Positions 24,501 to 30,873 of a stretch of DNA of 32,963 bases are shown one piece after another (within the stretch, counting starts at the first letter, position 1; each line of letters begins with the position of its first letter). The translations under genes and the position numbers were made by a program. This DNA is from Bacteroidales bacterium (GTDB lineage Bacteria > Bacteroidota > Bacteroidia > Bacteroidales > UBA932): contig JAFYYM010000034.1 in NCBI GenBank assembly GCA_017557535.1, positions 187,795 to 220,757 on the forward strand, in the 5' to 3' direction. The notes below the pieces were generated by a model. It was not told the DNA's origin. It was given only the letters and a program-made list of their open reading frames with translations, and ran no database searches.

Positions 24501-26164
24501 TTCCGCCCGTGAAACGGTACGAGCCTAAGTCAACTCCTCCTTCGCCAATATCAATGGAGGGAATCGAATTCATGGCTACTACATTTAATGGAGACGTCAC
24601 CAAGATAGCTCCATACACCTTCGGCAAAACGGAGACATATTCCTACGCTTCTGAAACCTTGGACTTTGTATCCTTGCCCTTTACGGTCACGGAGATCGGA
24701 GAGGGTGCCTTCAAGGACTGTTCTAAACTTCTTATGATGCCGGCACCCGTGGATTCCTTGACCTCCATCGGGGATGACGCATTCAATGGCTGCACTCTTA
24801 TGCGGGCATCATGGGTGGCGAATTCAGGTCTTGTGCCTATCGACTGGTCCATTGATTACGGTTCCGGGGGATGGGATAACTATGCCAGACTAGCCAGCAT
24901 CGGAGACAGAGCGTTCAAGGACTGCTCAAGCCTCGATTGGGCGCTGGGTTCCAACAGCGCGACCCAAATCGGCGCAAACGCTTTTGAGAACAGCAAAGTC
25001 TACTCCGTCTACTTCTCCGGTCCCGTAGATTTAGGTCAGGGAGCATTCAAGAATTGCTCAAGCCTCTCCTCTGCCGAGTTCTCTTCTTTGGAAGTAATCC
25101 CCGACGAAGCCTTCATGGGCTGCACCGCAATGAGCAAGATGCCTATACCAGAGGATGTGATCACAATTGGGAATGACGCTTTCAACGGTTGTTCGAACCT
25201 GGTGATGAAAGATGGCGGCACCTCATGGGCAAGTTATCCTGATAACTATTTTGACACATACTTCTATCTCACAAGTATAGGAAAGCGGGCTTTCAAGAAC
25301 TGCGAAAACCTTGACTGGGCATTGATGGCCAACTCAAGAAACACTCAGATCGGGGAAAACGCATTTGAGAGCAGCGGAATATTAAGGGTATACTTCCAGG
25401 ATCTGAGAAATCTTGGACAGAAGGCGTTCCGGAATAGCACTAAACTCAAAAACGCTCACCTGGGAGCTATAACGGTTGTGAATGACTCGACATTCACATC
25501 ATGCTCGGCTTTGGAGATCGTCACATTCGCCCAGCCTCACATGGTGACTTCGTTTGGGAAAGACGCATTCTACAGGTGTAGTAACCTCACTTCCCTTGGC
25601 ATAGTTGACGCGAATGGAGTCTCAGAGGTAACCTCACTCCAAGAAATTAATTACGAGTCTCTGGCCTCTACTGGTCTGACTAAGTTGAGATTACCAAATC
25701 TCAAGCGGACGCGAGGCACAAGGCCTTTCGCCTCGAGCCCTTTGACATTGTTGGAGATTCCGAGCTTTGAAACAGCTTTCGCCAACACATTCTTGTACAT
25801 GTATTCTCTGTCAGAGTTGGACCTTCCGAGCATCATAAATTTAGGGGGCACACAGTTAACCAGTATCACGAAACTGAAGTTGGGCCCGAACTTTAGTGGT
25901 TTTACCAATAATGGATTATACTACTACACGGGCACGACACCGCTTAATATAAGTATCTACTTGTCCAAAGCCAGTGTCGTTCCGGTACAAGAGAATACTT
26001 TCAGGTCCCTGAGATATGGCACAACGGAACAAATGATTACAATTGACGCTGTTTATGTTCCCGCCAACCTCGTGGACGCTTATAAGGCTGATTCAGCATG
26101 GCAAGAAGCATTAGCGACCGCTAATGCGACTGTCGAAGTGATCCAAGCCATGCCGACTGATTGA
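21572..26164 (+). CDS. Giant surface lipoprotein: fimbrillin-like domain plus BspA-type LRRs
   Basis: A 1,530-residue protein. The start at ATG 21572 (or 21581) places a lipoprotein signal correctly (VKRCLAFAAVIATLASC). Residues about 35-300 look like a fimbrillin (Mfa-like) domain: TRTDIAPGGGFLWSANDTVG, FDGGGWDFKPSAVYRSYYPL. Three blocks follow, each opening with a strand such as NEIWYRT, YQIWYKTADG and KEIWYHLVG and continuing with LRR_5 repeats of the type IGEYAFSGTDLSSINLPEGL and IGAKAFRNCGSLTDIHL. The end (VPANLVDAYKADSAWQEALA) is the usual LRR_5 cap. Such proteins are surface adhesins in Bacteroidetes. There is no type IX sorting domain, so lipid anchoring is likely. A strong terminator follows at 26210. 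Confidence 0.9.
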   Translation: MAIMEVKRCLAFAAVIATLASCQIEDPAIIEDTPVFEKSLVFSASDFKSDETLDTRTDIAPGGGFLWSANDTVGIFPNSGSQVYFAMTSGAGAGSATFDGGGWDFKPSAVYRSYYPLIGEFYLDPTNIPVCYLGQKQVGNNNSSRIGPYDFMFTPATSASNGNLHFSYAHLGTIIQPKITLPAGRYVKMILMAPDPVFVETGHFDLTSSSPAIVGDSFSRTLSIDLDVTLSSESQLITYILSAPLDLSGKTLSVIVQDEDGNSYTGLKPIPDNKPFVAEMKYGLNITSTTLGPAPNEIWYRTMRAGSTSSVVPFTPSEYKISAATGNRLDLANCVVPGADNGYRGILRFKDPITEIDEYAFSNTNIWQVTLPDCVQTIHRGAFQQCAMLDIARLGTGIKSIGEYAFSGTDLSSINLPEGLERIGAFAFEGNHLVTRVTIPESVTHLGFREDAPFSLAPLGNPFFDCSSLRRFEGKFATQDGRALIEDSGINKYFVSFATNGMDGQAYHVPEVYGVSPYAFGNSTIGSVTFSDNIKTIYVAAFWNCEQLKSVEIPSSLERMGGYAFNGCSALEFIEINSPQLLIAYDNQGHMFDGSNCPIYVVSDLIPSYKTAQYWSDYETRYHFKQPDYQIWYKTADGSAAIVNIPNSWQSYSPMNTAPGSDGIGILRINIDITEIPDNLFENSNITEVFLPDKVGTIGAKAFRNCGSLTDIHLGNNVETIGRQAFENCASLQSFVFPESLTDLGSRAFSDCVSLESVYIPDSWSSISYGSEDNPFMHCVGLKRFTGNSDRISSDGRFIIDNNGKMVAFATSGMDGLTYRIPEGVTSLGAQSMFGATVVRVILPESLTSIGWAALCNSAITRIDIPAGVTSIDSWAFDGCSNLTKVTLSDTDPDNISLSTDAFGSDNVPANENLEIRIPGTMAFITSRPGWELLLDHFVIYQSNKEIWYHLVGNEGTSLGQWYDGDYGATVTSQMALPPVKRYEPKSTPPSPISMEGIEFMATTFNGDVTKIAPYTFGKTETYSYASETLDFVSLPFTVTEIGEGAFKDCSKLLMMPAPVDSLTSIGDDAFNGCTLMRASWVANSGLVPIDWSIDYGSGGWDNYARLASIGDRAFKDCSSLDWALGSNSATQIGANAFENSKVYSVYFSGPVDLGQGAFKNCSSLSSAEFSSLEVIPDEAFMGCTAMSKMPIPEDVITIGNDAFNGCSNLVMKDGGTSWASYPDNYFDTYFYLTSIGKRAFKNCENLDWALMANSRNTQIGENAFESSGILRVYFQDLRNLGQKAFRNSTKLKNAHLGAITVVNDSTFTSCSALEIVTFAQPHMVTSFGKDAFYRCSNLTSLGIVDANGVSEVTSLQEINYESLASTGLTKLRLPNLKRTRGTRPFASSPLTLLEIPSFETAFANTFLYMYSLSELDLPSIINLGGTQLTSITKLKLGPNFSGFTNNGLYYYTGTTPLNISIYLSKASVVPVQENTFRSLRYGTTEQMITIDAVYVPANLVDAYKADSAWQEALATANATVEVIQAMPTD

Positions 26165-26209
26165 CCATGTCAGCCAGAGTCTCAGAATTGACCCTGACAC
26201 CATCGCTAG

Positions 26210-26240
26210 GCGGGCGCCTCGTATCGGGGCGCCCGCTTTT
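26210..26240 (+). terminator. Intrinsic terminator after the LRR gene
   Basis: GCGGGCGCC (26210-26218) pairs with GGCGCCCGC (26228-26236) and is followed by TTTT. It lies 46 bases after the LRR stop codon. Confidence 0.85.
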
Positions 26241-26280
26241 GCATAGGTTAGCCTTGCCTTAGCTTACCATGGTTAGCCTT

Positions 26281-26305
26281 GTCATTCTGAACGAAGTGAA
26301 GAATC
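26281..26305 (+). repeat. 25-base dispersed repeat, intergenic copy
   Basis: Begins GTCATTCTGA and ends AAGAATC, preceded by two GGTTAGCCTTG-like words (26249-26280). It is the same element found twice inside dapF and is of a kind I recall as widespread in bacterial genomes, often misread as VILSEAKNL peptides. Confidence 0.85.
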
Positions 26306-26348
26306 TTTTTCGTATATTCGTGACAGTACTCCACACAAAGCGGGAATC

Positions 26349-27815
26349 ATGAGAAAACCTGACCATAAATCAACCAAACTCGCCCCTTGGCTGGCCCTGG
26401 CATGCCTGGTTGTGCCGATGTTCGCATCGTACTTCTTCGACGACATGTTCAGCACCTTGTCGCACCTGTTCGAGAACCCTTCACTTCTGGAACTTGGTTG
26501 GAACTCAGCGGATTACGGGCTTTACACCAGCGGTTATTCCGTCCTCTGCGTCTTCGGAGGCCTGGTGATATGCGGGATGCTCCTGGACAAATGGGGCGTC
26601 CGGATCACCGGATCCATATTTGTCGCGATGATGGCCGGCGGTGCTGCCATGGTCGCCTGGGCGATAACGTCTGGACTTCCGCCAAAGACTTCTCTTTCAG
26701 TGGCTTATGTCGGATGTATGCTATTCGGGCTGGGTAGTGAGATTGCCGGAGTGGCAGTTACGCGGTCAATCGCCAAATGGTTCAAGGACGGCCCCATGGC
26801 TTTCGCAATGGGTTTGCAGTTGGCGATAGCAAGGCTCGGAACAGCCTTCGCTTTGGTTATATCCCCTAAACTGGTGGCTGCGAAGGCTCCCGGTGAGATA
26901 TATTCGTTGGCGGAGACGGCCAGGCCGGCCTTCCTTGGACTTGGGTTGATGGTCGCGGGGATGATCCTGTGGGCGATATTCGTCGCCATGGATGCGGGGT
27001 TCGATCGTAACGCACGCAAAGGGATTGCCGGTCAGGCCGGCAATGACGATATTGCAAAGGCAGGCAATGATGGTACCGCTGAAGACGGTAACTCCGAGGA
27101 GCCTTTCCGCTTCTCCGACGTGCTGGGGCTGCTGAAAAACAAGCAATTCATCATGATCGCCCTGCTTTGCGTGTTCTTCTACAGCAGCATAATCTCCTTC
27201 AAGAAATTCGCCAGCGCAATACTGATTCCTCGTTTCGGGGTTCCTGTGGAAGCCGCCAGTTGGATGGTCTCCATGCTTCCTTTCTCCACGGTGATATTCG
27301 CCCCTCTATTCGGAATCATGGTAGACAAAATCGGCAAAGGGACCCGCTGGATGGTGGCCGGAGCGATTCTGGCCCTTATTGCCCACCTGCTCCTTGCTTT
27401 CGCTCCTGCGGGAGTGCCTTTCTATGGATATCTCTCCATGGTATTCCTTGGTTTCGGATATTCCCTTGTACCTGCCGCCATGTGGCCTTCAGTGCCGAAA
27501 CTGGTTCCTGCGAAGGTGCTCGGGACCGCCTATGCGCTAACATATTGGGTGCAAAACCTGGGGCTTATGCTCTTTAAGATGTTCGCCGGGAAGATCCTGG
27601 CGGCACGGTCAGGGATTGCCGGTCAGGCCGGTAATGACATGGGCGCCGCCGGCAATGACGCTCTTGATGCGGCAGCCGGTCAGGCCTCCGGGGCCGTGGG
27701 CGTGGAGATCATGTTCGTGACCGTTTGCGTCCTCGCCCTCTTGCTCGCTTTAGGCTTGAGGCGCAGCTCGGCCCGGAAGCCAGAGCTACGCCTCGACGCA
27801 CCTTCCTCGATGTGA
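26349..27815 (+). CDS. MFS transporter with two repeat-derived insertions
   Basis: A 488-residue, 12-helix major facilitator. The loop between helices 2 and 3 has GMLLDKWGVRITG, close to the MFS G-x-x-x-D-x-x-G-x-R motif. Other landmarks are GLGSEIAGVAVTRSIAKWFK and LVPAAMWPSVPKLVPAKVLG. It is a paralogue of the MFS protein at 29142-30773, which has SLVPAALWPSVPKLVDEKII in the same place. The substrate is unknown. The central cytoplasmic loop (about residues 224-245) and the last loop (about 420-445) contain AGQAGND-type peptides made by a GC-rich palindrome absent from the paralogue. A weak -7 (TATATTCG, 26313-26320) precedes the gene. Confidence 0.9.
   Translation: MRKPDHKSTKLAPWLALACLVVPMFASYFFDDMFSTLSHLFENPSLLELGWNSADYGLYTSGYSVLCVFGGLVICGMLLDKWGVRITGSIFVAMMAGGAAMVAWAITSGLPPKTSLSVAYVGCMLFGLGSEIAGVAVTRSIAKWFKDGPMAFAMGLQLAIARLGTAFALVISPKLVAAKAPGEIYSLAETARPAFLGLGLMVAGMILWAIFVAMDAGFDRNARKGIAGQAGNDDIAKAGNDGTAEDGNSEEPFRFSDVLGLLKNKQFIMIALLCVFFYSSIISFKKFASAILIPRFGVPVEAASWMVSMLPFSTVIFAPLFGIMVDKIGKGTRWMVAGAILALIAHLLLAFAPAGVPFYGYLSMVFLGFGYSLVPAAMWPSVPKLVPAKVLGTAYALTYWVQNLGLMLFKMFAGKILAARSGIAGQAGNDMGAAGNDALDAAAGQASGAVGVEIMFVTVCVLALLLALGLRRSSARKPELRLDAPSSM
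27022..27047 (+). repeat. GC-rich palindromic element in the MFS gene (copy 1)
   Basis: The palindrome ATTGCCGG-TCAG-GCCGGCAAT plus AC, 26 bases, encodes GIAGQAGND in the central loop. It is followed by about two drifted 24-base units (AGNDDIAK, AGNDGTAE), paralleling the array in the M20 peptidase gene. Confidence 0.82.
27613..27638 (+). repeat. GC-rich palindromic element in the MFS gene (copy 2)
   Basis: One base differs from copy 1 (GGTAATGAC for GGCAATGAC). Same orientation and frame, again giving GIAGQAGND, here in the loop before the last transmembrane helix. Confidence 0.82.
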
Positions 27816-27849
27816 CGCCCCCTTCCTATGATATTATTCAGCCGTTTTA

Positions 27850-27998
27850 ACCGTGCCATGTGTGCCATGCGGAATCACCACATGGCAGGAATAGTGGCTT
27901 AAACCAGCCATGTGTGCCACGCAGAATCACCACATGGCAGGAAAGTGGGGTATAAACAGACCATGTGTGCCAGACGAATGGCACACATAGCAAGAAAA
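27850..27998. repeat. REP-like palindrome cluster, left of the RAYT gene
   Basis: Three units start GCCATGTGTGCCA at 27855 and 27907 and ACCATGTGTGCCA at 27960, a spacing of 52 and 53 bases. The first two carry CACCACATGGC in their second half. The third is a near-perfect hairpin (27961-27972 / 27979-27990, loop GACGAA, one mismatch). Confidence 0.9.
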
Positions 27999-28039
27999 AG
28001 GGACTCGAAAACTGAGAGAATGCCTCGAGAATGATGCAT

Positions 28040-28960
28040 TTAAAACTCCTCCAGCATCCGAGTGACCTTTGAATATTCAATACCTAACAGCCGGGAAATC
28101 TGATGGGCATCTGAACTGAAACGACGGCGCACTTGTTTAACCAATTCGGTCATCTCCTCTTCTGACAACACCGCCGCTGATGGTTTTCGGAATAAAGACC
28201 TGCACAAATCGGGAATGGCGGCCAGAACCACCTGGTCCGTAAAAGAAGGAAGCCCATCTTCTGAAGCAATCCGCTTCCTGGCCTTCGAAGAGTTCATCAG
28301 AAAGTAATTCAGTCTCTTAGGAGTCCTGAATATGGATTCCACAAACTTTACCGGGATATATGACAATGGTAGAATATATCCATCTTCCCCGATCAACACA
28401 TCATCTGGCAGGACAGCTCTACTGTGGAGTATTCTCCTTCGTGCACTTATTGACAGTTTTCCAAGCCGGACACCTTTAGGGGCGGTAACCTTGAAGTAAG
28501 AGCCAGAACTGCTCCAGGGATAATCATTGGGCGTCAAACAAATATTGGCGGCAACGCAATTCATGATTATGTATGCCAGAGATCTTTCGAGCGATTCATC
28601 TTCAATGGCAACCTCCTGAATATCAACGGCAACATGCCTAAGGAAATCATCAGTGCCGTAACGGTGGTGAAGGTATTCCGAATATCTCCTCTTCAGTTCG
28701 TTTATAAACCACTCGGCCTGTTCACGGGAACATTGGAGGACCAAATGCACATGGTTGGACATGAGTATGAACCCTAGTACAATTATGCCCGAAGATATTG
28801 CGATAATAGCAATATAATTCATACCAACCTTAAAATCCTGGTCATCTCTGAACCAAATCCCCTCCGAGAGATGGTCTGTTGTAACCAATTGAAATTCAAG
28901 AGTTTCCGAAGGAGACACAACACCTATGCGCCAAAGTGTCTGATTTTTGAAATTTTTCAT
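28040..28960 (-). CDS. REP-associated tyrosine transposase (RAYT, Y1/HUH family)
   Basis: A 306-residue protein from ATG 28960 (a TTG at 28969 is possible). The HUH motif is in FILMSNHVHLVLQ (H70-V-H72), the central signature of IS200/RAYT Y1 transposases. LERSLAYIIMNCVAANICL followed by DYPWSSSGSYF matches the usual Y-x-x-x-N and YPWSS segment that carries the catalytic tyrosine. The C-terminal third is a domain of unknown kind that ends in a DnaA- or HTH-like stretch (SSDAHQISRLLGIEYSKVTR). By family, such single-copy enzymes cut and join single-stranded REP palindromes rather than mobilising themselves freely. The REP-like clusters on both sides support that role. It separates two paralogous MFS genes. 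Confidence 0.9.
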   Translation of the reverse strand: MKNFKNQTLWRIGVVSPSETLEFQLVTTDHLSEGIWFRDDQDFKVGMNYIAIIAISSGIIVLGFILMSNHVHLVLQCSREQAEWFINELKRRYSEYLHHRYGTDDFLRHVAVDIQEVAIEDESLERSLAYIIMNCVAANICLTPNDYPWSSSGSYFKVTAPKGVRLGKLSISARRRILHSRAVLPDDVLIGEDGYILPLSYIPVKFVESIFRTPKRLNYFLMNSSKARKRIASEDGLPSFTDQVVLAAIPDLCRSLFRKPSAAVLSEEEMTELVKQVRRRFSSDAHQISRLLGIEYSKVTRMLEEF

Positions 28961-29028
28961 ATTGTTCAAGTTTATTACTTCTCAATATTAAGGATTTTTC
29001 TCCAGTTTCCCAAATGGAGAACAACCTC

Positions 29029-29126
29029 ACCGTGCCATGTGTGCCAAGCTAAAGCACCACATGGCAGGAAAGTGGGGCATAAACAAACCATGTGTGCCAG
29101 ACGAATGGCACACATGGCAAAAGGGT
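29029..29126. repeat. REP-like palindrome cluster, right of the RAYT gene
   Basis: Two units start at 29034 and 29087, 53 bases apart, in the same order and orientation as the second and third units on the left. The second is a perfect 12-bp hairpin (29088-29099 / 29106-29117) with loop GACGAA. ACCGTGCCATGTGTGCCA opens both clusters (27850 and 29029). Confidence 0.9.
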
Positions 29127-29141
29127 AATCAATCAATTAAT

Positions 29142-30773
29142 CTATTCCGCGATATTCGGTTCCTCGAGTCCGAGATGCTTCTTGCGGTCAACGACCTTCA
29201 GATAGAGGCCGATCAACATCGCCGCTACTCCTAGGCAAGCCAACATCACAAGTGCCCAGGTATAATTCAGCTGATCCGGAGGAGTACCGGGAGCATTGGT
29301 GCTGGTGAGAACGTTGCCGATCAAGATCGGGAAAAGCCAAAGCCCGATATTCTGAATCCAGAAGATGAGAGCGTAAGCAGATCCGATGATTTTCTCGTCC
29401 ACGAGCTTGGGAACTGAAGGCCACAAGGCTGCGGGAACCAGGGAGAAACTGGCTCCAAGAACAAGGATCGTGACGTAAGCGACGATAGTTCCGCCCACTG
29501 CGCTGCCCTTGAACAAAGGCAGGATGAATGCGAATGTCAAATGGCAGAATACCAGAAGTATGGAACCGATGAGCAGCATCGACGCCGCCTTACCCTTGTG
29601 ATCCACATAGTTGCCGAGTATTGGGGTTATGGCCACGGCAAGAAGCGGGAACACGGCGAAAATCGTCTCGGCTGTGCCGCGTTTGAATCCCATCACGCAA
29701 TACACCACCAGCGCTACTATGGCGGCTGCCATCAGGCCATATTTCAAACCCTTATTATCCTTGATAAAGTTACTTGAGAAGGCACAAACCGCGACAATAA
29801 GCATTATGATGTACTGGACGATAGTGACAGCCTCTCCAGCCCAGAATGAACCGGCGACCGGCTCAGTCAAGGTCAGGTTGCACTGGAGCATATTGACCGC
29901 ATATTTCTGGAACGGGAAAATCGCCGAATAATAAAGGACGCAGAGAAGGGCGACAAGCCAGAAACCAAGGCTGGATAGGATCTTCCCGATGTCCGAAACC
30001 TTGAATGGATCATCTACCTCTTCAGCCTCACCGGTCTGGCTGTCGAGTTTCTTGTCCATAAAGAAATATGTGATGAACATGATCAACGCGATGCAGAGCA
30101 GCACAACTCCGAAAGCGACGGAACGGCTGACATTGATCTGGCCTCCAAGCTTGGCGAAATAAGGCGAGAAAATCATGCATGTGGCCACTCCCAGACGGGC
30201 GAGCGCCATCTCAGACCCCATCGCGAGCGCTGTCTCACGGCCTTTGAACCATTTGACGATTCCCCTGCTGACGGTTATTCCAGCCATCTCACATCCGCAA
30301 CCGAAGATCATGAAACCTAAGGCGGCGAGTTTGGCTGACGCGGGCATATTCTGGTAAAATGGCAGAATGTCGTCGATGAAACCGATCCCGGTGTGCCAGT
30401 TAAGATTAGTCGTGAACCAGCTCTCGAGACCTGAACCCATGAATGACTCGCTGATGGCGTAGTACTTTATCGCGCCGCCCAAAAGCATGACGGCCCCTGA
30501 GAGCACCGCCGTGAAGCGGACGCCCATCTTGTCCAGAATAATTCCCGCGAATATCAGGAAGAACACAAACACGTTCAAGAACGTCTCCGCACCCTCCATA
30601 GTACCGAAGGCCTTGGAATCCCATCCGCGTGTGGATTCCATCAAATCCTTGATCGGTGAGAGAATATCCATGAAGATGTAGGCGCAGAACATGCCGAGGG
30701 CAAGCAGCAGAAGGGCGATCCATCTCATAGCCGCAGAATCCCTCAAAGTGGTTTTGACAGAAGTCTCAGACAT
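29142..30773 (-). CDS. MFS transporter (paralogue of 26349-27815)
   Basis: A 543-residue major facilitator. The ATG at 30773 (MSETSVKTTLRDSAAMRWIA) was chosen because the longer frame runs back through the promoter and into dxs. It has the family loop GIILDKMGVRFTA, GCGCEMAGITVSRGIVKWFK and SLVPAALWPSVPKLVDEKII, all matching the other MFS gene. It is about 55 residues longer, mainly from an extracytoplasmic stretch near residues 105-150 (GSGLESWFTTNLNWHTGIGF) and two extra hydrophobic segments around 335-400. It lacks the AGQAGND inserts. It is divergent from dxs with 100 bases between start codons and converges on the RAYT region. Substrate is unknown. Confidence 0.9.
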   Translation of the reverse strand: MSETSVKTTLRDSAAMRWIALLLLALGMFCAYIFMDILSPIKDLMESTRGWDSKAFGTMEGAETFLNVFVFFLIFAGIILDKMGVRFTAVLSGAVMLLGGAIKYYAISESFMGSGLESWFTTNLNWHTGIGFIDDILPFYQNMPASAKLAALGFMIFGCGCEMAGITVSRGIVKWFKGRETALAMGSEMALARLGVATCMIFSPYFAKLGGQINVSRSVAFGVVLLCIALIMFITYFFMDKKLDSQTGEAEEVDDPFKVSDIGKILSSLGFWLVALLCVLYYSAIFPFQKYAVNMLQCNLTLTEPVAGSFWAGEAVTIVQYIIMLIVAVCAFSSNFIKDNKGLKYGLMAAAIVALVVYCVMGFKRGTAETIFAVFPLLAVAITPILGNYVDHKGKAASMLLIGSILLVFCHLTFAFILPLFKGSAVGGTIVAYVTILVLGASFSLVPAALWPSVPKLVDEKIIGSAYALIFWIQNIGLWLFPILIGNVLTSTNAPGTPPDQLNYTWALVMLACLGVAAMLIGLYLKVVDRKKHLGLEEPNIAE

Positions 30774-30797
30774 AAATGATATTGTTTTTAACGAGGA

Positions 30798-30826
30798 CAA
30801 AATTAACACAAATCCTGCGAAAACAA
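30798..30826 (-). promoter_or_regulatory. Promoter of the MFS gene at 29142-30773
   Basis: On the minus strand TTG (30824-30826), 18 bases, then TAATTTTG (30798-30805), a good fit to the Bacteroidetes consensus and 24 bases upstream of the ATG. Confidence 0.65.
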
Positions 30827-30847
30827 GGTTTCCCCAGAATAAAATCG

Positions 30848-30855
30848 TACCTTTG
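30848..30855 (+). promoter_or_regulatory. Candidate -7 element of dxs
   Basis: TACCTTTG fits TAnnTTTG and lies 18 bases before the ATG, leaving a very short leader. No clear -33 element. Confidence 0.55.
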
Positions 30856-30873
30856 CCATCCAAGTCAGCTAAG

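Larger units (their letters stand above)
27850..29126. mobile_element. RAYT-REP unit
   Basis: The transposase gene with its two flanking, directly repeated REP clusters forms one unit of about 1.28 kb. No target-site duplication was identified. The extent is inferred from the first and last repeat. Confidence 0.65.

Noticed and set aside
27847-28080. Minus-strand 77-codon frame over the left repeat cluster
   Set aside because: It is the translation of REP-like repeats and overlaps the RAYT 3' end; no independent evidence for a protein.
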